Below are positions 23,903-36,178 of a stretch of 64,000 bases of DNA, one piece after another (within the stretch, counting starts at the first letter, position 1; each line of letters begins with the position of its first letter). The stretch spans positions 13,468,935 through 13,532,934 of the forward strand of contig NC_058338.1 in NCBI RefSeq assembly GCF_905475395.1. The letters run 5' to 3'. The stretch is from Chrysoperla carnea (Eukaryota > Arthropoda > Insecta > Neuroptera > Chrysopidae). The position numbers and the translations under genes are program-made. The notes under the pieces were generated by a model that worked only from the letters and a program-made list of their open reading frames with translations, was not told the DNA's origin and did no database searches.

Positions 23903-26900
23903 CTATTTTTCCTGGGCACTTTTGATTTTCTTCCTTGTTAAAAATCCTCGAATGTTTGCTTGAATGGTTGTTGCAGCTTTTTTTATTACATTCTCCTCTT
24001 CATTTTTAATATTTTTTATGTCATCAACTTTTTTTGTCTTCATTTCATTTACACCAGTTGCAGCTTTTTTAATTGTTATGTCTTTTGTATCGTTTATTTG
24101 TTGTTTTAATTGGGTTTTCATTTGTTTTCGAGCTTTATAACCACGAAAGCCAGCTTGAATTTTCGTTGCAGCTTCATTTTCTTTTGTTTTATTTAAATTC
24201 ATTTCAGCGGTTGATGGTCTATTTTGACGTAATAATTTCATACTATCTGTAGAATACTTTGTTTCAATTTTGTTGTTGATTGCCAAATTTTCTAATGAAT
24301 TTTTTTCATTTGAATTCAGCACATCAGCGTCATTCGTATCTATTTTGGAAGAAAACCAAAAAGTGTAAACATTTTTATTTATTTATTAATTTTTCTTTTT
24401 TTTTTTTTGGATGTTCGTTATAACTAATTTTAAACTAATTTTTTTAACATAATATAAATTTTTTAAATATTTTTTATAATTTAATATCTACGTCAAATTA
24501 ATTATAATTATAAGCCGATATAGTAACTATGGCAACAAGATTTATGATAATATTGAAATGCAACTTCGTTGAATTTACTAAATCTGAGCATTTGAGGTTT
24601 GGTTATAGTAGTTGTGTACACACACATAGTGCAGTCAGTCAAGCGAACGATAGAACAGGGCTGTTCAGTCAGCCTTTATTTATGAACAATAAATTCATTT
24701 ATGATTTCCGTGGTATTTAAATGGGTTTATTAAATCTGAAAGTTGTTATACAGCTTGTATATTGCATATAGATAACAGTTATGACATTCAGTCAGTTAAA
24801 CGTTAGAACAGGGTTGGTCAGTCAGCCCTGTGTTAACAAATACCTGGCTGACAATTCTTAAAATTATTAAGAAATAATTATAAATAAAATTCGTAAGAAA
24901 ACTACAGCAAATTAACGAAGAACCTCTTATAACCTAATTGAAAATGACTGATCGTGGATTCTTACTACTATAATTCACGCTTACATGAGTAAAAGTCAAT
25001 AAATTTATTCTGGAACTTATATCTGGCGTTACTTTCTATTATATATTTTCTATTTTTAGTTGACTACCCCCAACCAAACTCCCCACAATGGAATGCCCCA
25101 AAATATCCACCAATTTTATTATTCCAAGGACGTATTACTGTCTATATTTTAACACCGATGCACCGCCTCCCCCCCCCCCCCGTATATAAATTCGAATTTC
25201 TAGAAGTTTCTCTATGAGCACAAGCAAGAAAGTCTCCATGGACACGACTTTTGATCTACCCATTAATACCATAAGAATCGTGTTTCTTGCTTTAGTTAAT
25301 TTGAAAATATTTCGATTTTTAAGACTAAAACTTAATTGACAAAATTTTTAAGCCTCAGGAATTGTAGTTTTACAACAGAGGTTGAATTGATAAACAAAAA
25401 AAAAATTAAATAGAAATCCTATAAAATCTAAAATAAGTAATATTTCCAACTAAATGTACAGACAAATTTATTTGAATAAATGAATTTTTTTTAAATTAAT
25501 AATAAAATTTAATTAAAATTAATTAAAAGTGGAAACTACGAAAAACTGGCAGGAAGTAATTAGATAAAAATTAAATATATATTATTTTAAAATAAACTGT
25601 TAAAATATTTTTTTAAATATTTAGATTAATTTTTCATAATAATAATAATATAAACTTAAAACTCGCTAATTCAAGAATTTCTAAAATTAGAAGAATTGTT
25701 TATTTAATGGAAAATTTTATTGATCACATAATAATTAAGTATGAAACAAATTTTTTTGTATTTTCAACTCGAATTAATAATATTATAATCGCACGTGTAG
25801 AGGTAATTTTCAATTAGTGACTAATTAATAGGTAGGTATAAATTTTAATTATGATTAATAAATAAATATTTATGAATGAATTTCCCAAGGTATAAATGAA
25901 ACTTTTTACGCGACTCTAATCGTCATACGTCATTAGATATTTCGTACCCCCCGTTCCCATGAAAATAATACTAAATCCTTCCCTTAAAGTCTGAACGAAA
26001 TCGGATATGTTTAAATTACTTCTTACTTAATTAAATCAATCAATAAATCTTCTGTTAAAAATTCATTTTAACAAAATTTTACTCTTTAAGAAAATTTTTT
26101 TAATTAAAATCAATACATTGAAAATTTAATATTGAAATATCGTCATACACGTTTGCACTTTGTTCACCGCGTACATAAAAAAACAGAACTTATGACATAA
26201 GTTGAAAAAAATTAAATAAAATTACTTTTTCGAAATATTTCTTTAGTTGCCAAGCTTTTGTAGAATGAACTATAGTGAATGCAAAAAATTGATTGATTTA
26301 TCGATATAAAATAATAAAAATTAAAATTTCATAAAATATAAAAACCAAATTTATACAAATAATTTTACAATATTTTTTAGGAATATTATTGTTTAAATAA
26401 AATTAATATTAGTTTTTAACTTAAATTTTACTTTCGAAATCAATCATTTGTTTGAATCCTTTATTAATTGATTAATTTTTAATAAATTTTAAAATTAATA
26501 ATAGAAAACTTACCTAAATCATTAGAATTTTCGACAATATTATCAACAATACGATGTTCTTGTGTATCAATATTATTTGAATTTAATGATGTTATTAAAT
26601 CATTTGAAACAGTTAAATGTTGTTTAGTTGTTGTATCGCTACCAGTAGTTGTTACGTTATTACTATGAATTTGCGTTGAGTTGGTTGGTGGCTCGACAGT
26701 GCTATTTGTAGAAACATTATTATTCGATTCAACATTTACATTCAACAACGGTGTTAATAATTGTTCCTTATTATTACTCACCATTGGGCTATGGACTTTT
26801 TTCTGTATAAATTAAAATTTCAAGGTCAATTTTCATAAATATTTTGTACTTATTGCACTTTAGAATGAATGAAATAAACCTACTTACATCCCGTCATCCC

Positions 26901-29900
26901 GAATATTTTGTTTATATTTTCATATACCCTGTGTATAAATAACTATATACAATAAAATAATCTAATTTTACTAGGTCAGTTGGTTAAGGCGTAACCAATT
27001 CTGTTCGTGGTATGCCTAGAGTAGCGAGTTCGATTCCCGCCGTCACAACAAAAATTAATTTAATTAATAGTTGTGATCGGCTGGTGTAGTGCATGGTATA
27101 TGCATGAAGGAGGTACACTCAGCCTCTGGAAATAATTGAGGAGCTGATAAATGAAAAAATCAGCGGAAAAGGTGGTAAAACGGATATATGGTATCATAAT
27201 GGCTCTATATTCTACGTGTGTTTCCCCGTGGGCAGCCAATATAACCTAACCTTCCCCTTTAATTCTCTAAGAAAACTAAAATTCGCATCTTTTTTGGAAT
27301 TACCCTCCACCAAGTACGCTTCCTTTTCAGCGAAAACTATCCGTTATGATAAAAACATGGGCGCTGTCAGGATTGCATTCAGGGGGTGTATGTATATCTG
27401 CATCTACACTTGGATGGGTCAAAACAATCGACTATTTTCTTTTACTTTCGATACCGAAAAAATGGTTTCTATCCACCTCTTGAAAATTATCTTCAAATAT
27501 GGGATATTAACATTAATAGGAAGGTCTTCCTCATCAAAGTTTTCATTTTATCTCAATCCATTATGAAAAATTCATATCTTGCCATTTATTGAATTTGCAA
27601 GAAAATCTCAATACATATTTTTGTAGGAACCACCTAGGAGACCGAGGTGGAAAAGAGTACCTACAATGAATTTTAATCTTTTTCTGTGTATTTTTCTTCA
27701 AGAAGCAGGTGGTGCAAATGCACTCCTTGCACCTCCCCCCAGCGCTGATTGATAAGATCAAATGGTTTAAATTATTTTCAGATGAGAAAAAAGATTTTTT
27801 TTACACTTAATCTTTTTGATTTCCAATGAATAGGTAATATAACTAATAATATTGATATAAGATATAACTAGATATAACTAATTTAAGTTAATTATTGTCG
27901 CCAAATTTTTACACTCTAGTGATTTCACAACAAACGCAACATATAACAATATTTCTATTTACCTCATTTCGACGTTTCAAATATTTTCGCCATGCAGATT
28001 GTATAATTAAAACTGCTGTATTGATATTACGAATATGAGTTGTTAAACTACTCATACCACTTGGCTCGTCGTCATTATCACTTAGGTCTTCATGTGAACC
28101 ATACGGATACGTACTTCCAATACTAATTTTTGCTAATATTTCTGGTTCTGGTATAGATTCTAAACTTTCATAATCACCATCAATTGTAATTGTATCGGCT
28201 GTGGTATTATCACGACTTTGTTTTCCATCTTCATAATTTTCAATTTTATTTGCTACTTTACCAATTTCATTATTATTTAAGTCATTTTCATTATGAATTA
28301 CATCTATTGATTCATTTGGAAAGTGATTTAGTGGTTTATAGTCAATTTCCAATGAATCTGGCTGAATACCAGAATCATCTAAATCAAGTTCTGGATGATT
28401 TTCATAAACAAGACCAGATATACTTTTCTGACTGGATACATCCACATCTTCTGTGTCATTTTTTGATTCGTCTAATTCCATTGGAAAAATTTCGTTTTCA
28501 TTTTCTTGTACTGACTTTGGATTTTGTTTTTCATTGTCTTCACCAAGAAAAAACTGCATTCCTTGTGGATTTTCTGTAGTTTGGCTATTTGATTCAATTT
28601 GTGTTTGGGTGGTATTTGAATCATTTTTATTTTTATTTTTATCTTCATCTTCCTTCGGAAAATTGAATGAAGGTGTTCCTAAAACTACAGTGTCATCATC
28701 ACTGTCTATGTCTTTCGTTTCATTTGATTTGGCAGTTAAATCATGCGCCTCAGTCATTCCTTCTGCAGGTACTTCATTCTTATTTAATAGAGATTCGTTT
28801 GCGTCTTTTATCTCTAGGTTTTCCCAACTATGGTTAGTTTTTTCTCCAACGCTTGCAGTATCAGAAGCTCTTTGCTGAACTTCATCTTTTGCTTCTAATG
28901 ATTCTTCCTCCTTATTAGTAGATTGATCGACATTCTCAGCTTCTTCTGATGTTTCGGTAACGACTACATTAGAATTATCAATATCAGCTTTACTTTCATG
29001 TTCTAATGGCTTATTCTCCTCATTTATTTCGATGTTATCTAGTTTGGTGGGTGTATGTCCATTCTCAGTGCCAGGATTTTTTTCGAATTTTCCTTTAGTT
29101 TCATTAGTTTCTTTTGTTGCAGATAGTTGATTTTCATTTATATCATTCTCTACTTCTCCATTTTCTTCATTATCTTGGAAAGTTTTAGGCGGTATAATTA
29201 CTTGAACACATTCTTTTTCTACTACCGGGATCATTTCAGATTGTTTAGTATTTATATTTTCGCTATCTAATTTTGATAATATTTGATGTTCAGAATTTTG
29301 ATTTTTAACTGTCTCTAAATTTTCATTTCCGTCTTCAGAAGCAAAATTTGGTATTATTTGAGAGTCAATCGAGGTTTCATTTGATCCCTTCTGCTCGGTG
29401 TCTTCAGTATTTTCTTGCTTCTCTGTATTCGTATTTTCGGGTTTTTCATTAATTTCTACATTCACAGATTCTTTTTCATCCTTGTCAGCATCTATAGAAC
29501 TTTGATCTAGTTGTTCTACATCAGCTTGTGAAGTGTCTTCAAGATTTTCAACGTGTTCAGAATTGTCATTGTTTGCAGTACCTTCTTCTGTTACTAGTAC
29601 ACTCGATGTTTGTTCAGTTTGACTCGGCACTTTATTGACAGTTTCTAAAACAGTTTTTAAAAGTTCCTCTGGATTTTGCCCAGACTTTCCAGAGTCATTC
29701 TCTAATTCACCAATATTTGTAAGATCATCCGATGTCTCCTGAGAAGTTGTTTTTACATTTGCATCACTCACTTGAACTTCACTAGTAACTTCAGTCTTTT
29801 CAGAATCATTTTCCAATTTTTCTGATATTTTATAATCTGTTGTTTCTTCCTCAAAAGGTACTTCCTTTTTCATGATATCGTCTGACAATGCATTATCGAT

Positions 29901-32900
29901 ATCTTCTGATTTTCCTAAAGTAACCGAATCTCGTGATGCTTCTTCAAAATTTTCTCCGACTTTTGTCGTAACCTCTATTGCTGGTTTAATGACTTCATCT
30001 AATTTTTCCAAATCATTTTCTGTTTCTTCAATGCTTTCAGATTTTTTTACTGTCTCTTCAGAAAGCTTTTCCTTTTTCTCAACAATCGCTGCTTCTTCAT
30101 TAAGAACTTGTTCAGACTGTTCTAAATCATTTTCTGATATTTCTTTGCTTTTAAAATCTTCATTTGTCTTTTCAGAAATATGTTCCATTTTCTCAGCATC
30201 CTTTGTTACATCAGAAACAATTACTTCAGGTTCTTCTGGATCATTTTCTGATTTTTCTATGCTTTTAGATTCTTGTGATGTTTCTGTAGAATTAACGTCT
30301 GGTTCTGAAGCACCTTTTAATTCTTCATTCACAATTTCTTCAGGCATTTCAATTTTATCTGACTCCTTTATAGTTTTAGATTCTTCTGTAATTTCTTCGA
30401 AGATATCACCCTTCTTTGTTTCTTCTGATTTTTCAGAATCTTTCAGCGTTTTGGTCATATTTTCAGATTTGTCAGTTTGTTCAATACCAATTCCTTCAAG
30501 TGTGGAAGAATCTTTTTCTGACTCTTTTATATTTCTAGAGTCATCTGGTAGATGTTTAGAGTCATTTCCGGAAATTGGTTCCGTTATTAAAGTATCTGGT
30601 GGTTCCTTCGAAATTTCTTCTTGCTTTTCTGAACTATTTTGAATATCATTGGATTCTTTCTCCATATTTTCAGAATCGAACGGTTTTGCAATTTCTTCTG
30701 CCAATGTTTCATTTTGTATTGTTGAATCATTTAGTTGACTATTTGATTCCAAATCACCCGTTTCTTTAACATTTTCCTCAGTTTTTTCAAGGGTAGACGT
30801 TTCATTTCTATCAATTTCTATTAATTTTTCTGCCGAAGTCTCTGAATGTACGGCATTACCATTCTCAAAAGTTCTTTGCGCATCTTTAAAATCAAGTTTT
30901 TCTGAAGATTGCTCAGATGTTGCTTCAGAGTTGGTATTTTCGCTTAGCTCAGATTCTTTTTCTTTTATTACATTTTCAATATTTTCATCATTTGATTTCG
31001 AATCGTTTTGAGTTTGCAAATCACTAGAAATTTCGATTACATTATCAATGTCACCCACAAAAAATTTGGGCTTTTCTGATTCTATTTCATTACTTAAATT
31101 CTTATCCATTTTGCCATCCTCTTTATTTATACTTGCATCTGCATTTTCTGTAAATTCAACGCCGCTTTCATTTTCAACTGATGCTTCTTTTGTGATATTC
31201 CCAACAATTTCTTCTGTATGGTTTTCATCTTCAGAATCTTCAGAATTCATACTTTTCAATGTTTCTGTAGTATTTGGATTAATACTAAGAGTTTCCGGAG
31301 AATTGGCATTAGAAACTTGTTCGTTTGCAATATTTTGTAATTCTTTATGTTGATCAGATTCTAATTTGGATTGCGGGTCATTATTTGTTTTTCCTATAAT
31401 GATATCCGTAGATTTTTCTGCTAGGTCAATATTTTCCGAATTTTCAGTATCTTTAGCAACACTTGATTCAGTTGTATTTTGAATTTGTTCGAGATTTTCA
31501 TTTCCTGTTGTGATTTCTGTTTCATTATTATTTGCAATGCCGTTGTTTAGATTTTCTAATTTTTCATTAAAAGCAATGTCTTGTGAATCCAATTGAGATA
31601 TGTTTTCAGATTCTTTCTCTTTTTCGGTGTCAGGCTTAGCTATATTCTGGGACTCAGTTTTTTCAGATTCATTTTCACTATCAAGTTTTGCTTCTGTTTC
31701 TGTGTCATTATGTACCTCTACACTTTTTTCGGAATCAGGGCCACCTTCGTTTTGTGCCTCGTCAACTTTTTCAGTTTTATTTTCAATTTCAATTTTTTCT
31801 TCGCTTTCTATTATGGTTTGTGGCTCTTTGCCTTTTTCAGAATCTGGCCCAGCTATAATTTGTGGCGCATCAAGTTTTTCTGATTCATTTTCACTTTCAA
31901 GTTTTTCTGCTGTTTCTTTGCCATTATGCGACTCTTCATCTTTTTCCGAATCAGGGTCATCTTTATTTTGCAACTCTTCAATTTTCTCTGAATCATTTTC
32001 GGTGTCAAATTTTGCTTCTATTTCTGTTACATTTTGACGCTCTTCAACATTTTCAGGATCTGCCTCTTCTGTATTTTCAAACACATCAACTTTTTCAGAT
32101 TCATATTCTTCTTTTTCATCTGTTTCTACTGCATTTTGAGGCTCGTTAATATTTCCAGAATCAAGTTCAGTTGTATTTTCTAACTCGTTCACTTTTCCAG
32201 ATTCATTTTCAATTTTTTCTCCTGTTTCTGATCCATTTTGTGGCTCTTCACCATTTTCAGAATCTTGCCCAGCTGTATGTTGAGATTCATCAACTTTTTC
32301 AGTTTCATTTTCTTGTTTTTCCCCTGTTTCTGATACATTTTGTCGCTCTTCACCATTTTCAGAATCTTGCTCAGCTACATTTTGAGACTCATCAACTTTT
32401 TCAATTTCATTTTCTTGTTTTTCCCCTGTTTCTGATTCATTTTGTCGCTCTTCACCATTTTCAGAATCTTGCTCAGCTACAATTTTAGACTCATTAACTT
32501 TTCCAGATTCATTTTCAATTTTTTCTCCTGTTTTTGATCCATTTTGTGGCTCTTCACCATTTTCAGAATCTTGCTCAGCTGTATTTTGAGACTCATCAAC
32601 TTTTTCAATTTCATTTCCTTGTTTTTCCTCTGTTTCTGATCCAATTTGGGGCTTTTCACCATTTTCGGAATCAAACTCAGCTGTATTTAGCGATTCTGTT
32701 TCTGTTACAATTTGTGGCTTTTCCCTCTTTTCAGATTCAGGCTCAACCATATTTTGTATTTCATCAGCTTTTTCAGATTCATTTTCATTTTGAGCTTTGT
32801 CCTGTGATTCTGTTAGACTTTGCGGTTCTTCTATGTTCTCTGTCTCGATATTCTGACGTTCTTCTTCTTCAGATTCATTTTCAGTGTGCGATTCAGCCAA

Positions 32901-35900
32901 GTTGTGTGCTTCGCCAGACAAAGCGGCCTCTGAAAGACTTTGGGATTCTTGATTTTGTATTTCTTGTTGGGGTTCTGATTCAGACAAACTTTGAGATACC
33001 TTAATATTTGGTTCATCAACTTCTATTTCTTGAGGCTTGTTTAATCCAAGGTCTTTTCCTACATTTTCAGTATCTTGAATTTTATCACCCTTTTGTGAGT
33101 CTTCAACATTCTCAGATTCTGATATGTTTTGAGTTTCCCCTGAACTCTCAGATTCAGGTACTTGTTCAGATTCTACAACAGTTACAGGTTCAGATAAGCT
33201 TTGAGGTTCCTCAGATCTTTCAGATTCGGGATCATTTTGCAATATACTTTCTGCCTCTAACGATTTATCGTTTTCCTCTTTATCAGTGTCATCAGGTGGT
33301 ATATCGTCGACAGATTTCTTATCGATGTCATTAACATTTTCAGATTCGGTCATATTAGTCTCTTTTACATCTTTTTCAGATTCAATATCAGGTTTAATTT
33401 CTATATTATCAGATTTCTCAGATTCTACACCATTTTGTTCTTCTATGTTATTTGCTTCCGAGGCTTCTTCCGTAGCTTGTTTACTACCAACTTCAATGTC
33501 TTCATTTGGTTTCTCTTCAATTTCTTCCGTATTTTCCGTTGGACTTTCATTTGTTTCTTCGATTTGTTGTAAATGTTCATTTGCTGAACGTTTACTTCGG
33601 CTCGTTTCACTGGCATTTGATGAATTATCAATCGATTTATTAAATAATATATTTGCTGATAGTAATGAATTGAATACTAAAGCTAGGTTCTTTTTTTTAT
33701 CTAAATCGGTAGCAGCAACTTTAGGTGTTTTATATGTCAATTGGTTATCTTCAACAATGTATGCTATGTTCGAGCCGTTGTCAGTTGTTTCTTCACTTAA
33801 TTCAGCATCTAAAGAAATAACAAATAATTATAGACATTACTAGCCAAAAAAAATGTTTATTATCCCCATTTAACTTAGAGATAAGTTGTTATTCGAGAAA
33901 AATTGATTTTACTGAAGGGTAAAAAAATTATAAAGACATCTAAAAATTGTAAATGGATCCAACACTTTTTGTAGGAACAATTTTTCAAAAACGAATTCCT
34001 TCATTGGAAATCTAAAGCAAAAATCATTACCTATCTATATCCCACTCTATTTCGACTCCTATAGAAATTTATTTAAACTTAAATTTAATAATTTAAATGA
34101 TTACTGTATCTACACCCCAAAAATTTCGGGGGGAAATTTGGCAAACAAAATATTATTTACATATATTTGATATTCTTGGAGAAATAGACTAGAATCATCG
34201 AGTGAAATCTGTCACCGTCTCCTAGTCTATCATGTTAAAATACCCAGTGGCTATAAGTATTTAAAATGTCAAAAATTTAAATTATTAAATTTATTTATTT
34301 TTAAATACTTTTATTTTAAAGATCTTTCTAATATTTTTTTTAAATCAAAATCTGAAATGCTTCAAATATTTGTATTTACTTTCCCATACATTCAAGACTC
34401 TTTAGGTATAAACAAAGTAAATAAGTAATAAGTATAAATTTTCAAAATGGCATTTTGCACTTTCGAGACAAGTATTTGTGGTTGTCCTCTACGTGTTGGA
34501 TCGTTTGCTTTGGCCTATTATGAACTTTTAGTGCATATGGTATGGATCGGTAAGGAAGTAAAAGAATACGATGTTATAGGAAGTCATACTTTAGAAGCAA
34601 ATATCCGAATGCAACTAGATATTTTGACAACTGTAGTTATAATTATTGCTAGTGTCATATTATTAATGGGTCTATACTTGTACAATTTATTATTGTTGAA
34701 AATATTTCTTTTGATGGATATTTTCCATCTTGTAGTTATTGCTGGTATGGTCATTTCGAAATTTTTAAACCATGTTCCATTGAACGTCTGGATGGATTTT
34801 ATTCAGGGCGGTATTTCTGTCTACGTGATAGTGATGATTTATAGTTATAGAGTAGAATTAAAAAATGAACAATTATTTACAAGGGAGTTGTATAGACCAG
34901 CATTATTTATTGTTTGAAAAGCACTAATACAAAAAAATAAATAAATAATTTCTTAATTAATAAACAATCTTTTTGTATCAGTATTATTATTTTTTTTTTT
35001 TTTGGTATACCCTTTTTTATTGCCTCTTGATCATGAACCCGATCCCTTTTGGGTGTACATTCATCCGGCTTTCGTTCAAAATATAACGAAAAACAGCTGT
35101 AGCAATGTAGCATAAGTACCTGGATGATCAAGCTTTGCTCGATATTTTTTGAGTTAAAAAGGCACAAATTTTATCACCGTTGAGGAAGTTGAATTGCGTT
35201 TGGTCTCTTTCACGACTTTTATCTCAACAACCTATTAGCCAAAAAATTGTTAAATAACGTTCAAATAACAAGACAAACTTTAATCCAAAACTGACTAAAT
35301 ATAATTTTAATACAAATTGAGATGGGCCCACCCAACTCTTTTCTAATTATTTTAACACCCAGTAGTACACGAACTTTTCGGGTGGAAGTTCTTTTGAATT
35401 TCCGTTTAATTGTTACCAATTTTGTTGGCAAGCTTTCCGTTCATAAGTTTACAAAAAAAAAAAAACAGACAGGATGTTCAGGATGTTAAAATACATGGAA
35501 AAAGTTGGCTGGATGGTTCATCTTTAATTAACACACAGTATCTTATGGAAAAACTCACAATAATGTTAATTGTACAAAAAATTGATCACAGATTCTGTTT
35601 ATGCAAAAAAAACTTTACCTTACGACGCTTTCCAAAAAAAAACTTTGGTTTTTGACGCTTTTTCGATATTTTTAGAGCATTTTATTACATTTAGTTGACT
35701 AGTCACATGACCGGACTACTTTGACTACTTTAATTTGGAAACAAAATTTTTTTAAATAAAAGTTTTTAGTCTGAACGTTATTTGAACAAAAGACAAAAAT
35801 AACATTTTTCAGTTTTTTTTTTAAATAAAAAGCTGTTCCTTTCAATAAGACTGCAATCAATTTTCTAGTCATAAATGAATAGGTAACCTTGATTTTTGAA

Positions 35901-36178
35901 TGGATTCAATCTAGTTAATAAATCAAAGAACTAATTTTAAAATACTGACCTAATTTTTCTCGTAAATACAATAATTTTTCAAAATGTTGTGCAGCAAACA
36001 AATGTATATTTTGTGGCTGAGCTTTTAATATATGTACGGTTAAATTATTCATCAAAATTTCTAATCCCTCAGGAACTGATACACTTTTAACTTTATCATA
36101 ACGTGATGATAGAAAATTTATTCGATCACTTTCTGGCGGTGGTGTAGACATAATATCGTCTTGTAAAATTGGTGCCAT
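23903..36178 (-). CDS. giant RIIa-acidic repeat-IQ protein (SPA17/CABYR-like architecture)
   Basis: Four coding exons join with matching phases: 36178-35950, 33808-27963, 26802-26514 and 24339-23903, giving 6801 nt and 2266 residues. Residues about 30-72 form an RIIa dimerisation/docking domain ('VPEGLEILMNNLTVHILKAQ', 'FAAQHFEKLLYLREKLG'), as in SPA17, CABYR and PKA RII. Residues about 77-2000, all from one exon, are a Glu/Ser/Asn/Asp-rich, probably disordered tract, including a clear array of 34-residue units. Three IQ motifs follow: 'AVLIIQSAWRKYLKRR' at the end of exon 2, then 'AATKIQAGFRGYKARK' and 'AATTIQANIRGFLTRK' in exon 4. RIIa domains bind AKAP helices and IQ motifs bind calmodulin; relatives are sperm-flagellum proteins, so a flagellar role is inferred. 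SPA17 is about 150 residues, so the middle is a huge expansion. AATAAA on the minus strand (23889-23894) lies just after the stop. Intron 1 holds a nested gene. Confidence 0.85.
24340..26513 (-). other. intron 3 of the RIIa/IQ gene
   Basis: AT-rich. It contains two related blocks about 155 bp apart (24630-24680 and 24787-24830) sharing 'cagtcagt', 'gatagaacagggctg' or 'gttagaacagggttgg', and 'cagtcagcc', so a local repeat. A C-run of about 14 lies near 25170. No nested gene seen. Confidence 0.55.
26803..27962 (-). other. intron 2 of the RIIa/IQ gene
   Basis: It contains the SINE at 26971-27125 and a GC-richer unidentified segment at 27190-27750 ('ccacctaggagaccgaggtg' is a small hairpin near 27632). 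Open frames there are not supported as genes. Confidence 0.5.
26971..27125 (+). mobile_element. tRNA-derived SINE (copy 2), intronic
   Basis: Same family as the copy at 9355: 'aggtcagttggttaaggcg' is the A-box region, 'gagttcgattcccgccgtca' holds the B box, and the body has 'taattaatagttgtgat' and 'gtgcatggtatatgcatgaa'. This copy keeps the A-box region better than copy 1. It is inserted antisense in an intron of the RIIa/IQ gene. Confidence 0.82.
31600..32800 (-). repeat. 102-bp (34-residue) coding tandem repeats in the giant exon
   Basis: The word 'ctcttcaccattttcag' recurs at about 32245, 32347, 32449 and 32551, exactly one 102-bp unit apart. Outer units toward 31600 and 32800 are progressively diverged. 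Each unit encodes a block like 'EQDSENGEERQNESETGEK' followed by 'QENEIEKVDESQNVA'. The homogeneous centre and diverged edges fit unequal exchange or slippage. The frame stays open throughout, so selection for length in multiples of three is likely. Confidence 0.88.
33809..35949 (-). other. intron 1 of the RIIa/IQ gene, hosting a nested gene
   Basis: The intron ends (donor GTCAGT after 35950; acceptor tttctttag before 33808) keep the frame of the host gene as G/AT = Asp. A plus-strand gene occupies 34447-34917. The rest is AT-rich, with no further gene; the frame at 35410-35655 is low complexity. Confidence 0.75.
34447..34917 (+). CDS. four-pass membrane protein, insect-type (DUF4728-like)
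   Basis: An intronless frame of 156 residues. Hydrophobic segments lie at about residues 17-37, 57-79, 82-104 and 112-134, with a short Cys-rich N-terminus ('CGCPLRVGSFALAYYELL') and a charged C-terminus. A CxCxLRxG start followed by four membrane passes is typical of small tetraspan proteins that are abundant in insects (DUF4728 and related septate-junction proteins). I rely on topology and this motif only. The gene sits inside intron 1 of the RIIa/IQ gene on the opposite strand. AATAAA occurs at 34936-34941, 19 nt after the stop. An intronless nested gene could be a retrocopy, but the frame is intact. Confidence 0.7.
   Translation: MAFCTFETSICGCPLRVGSFALAYYELLVHMVWIGKEVKEYDVIGSHTLEANIRMQLDILTTVVIIIASVILLMGLYLYNLLLLKIFLLMDIFHLVVIAGMVISKFLNHVPLNVWMDFIQGGISVYVIVMIYSYRVELKNEQLFTRELYRPALFIV

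Noticed and set aside
28190-33843. Many plus-strand open frames of 95-256 codons opposite the giant acidic exon
   Set aside because: They are Ser/Phe/Leu/His-rich shadows of Glu/Asn/Lys-rich codons on the minus strand; the minus strand has matching splice phases, RIIa and IQ domains.
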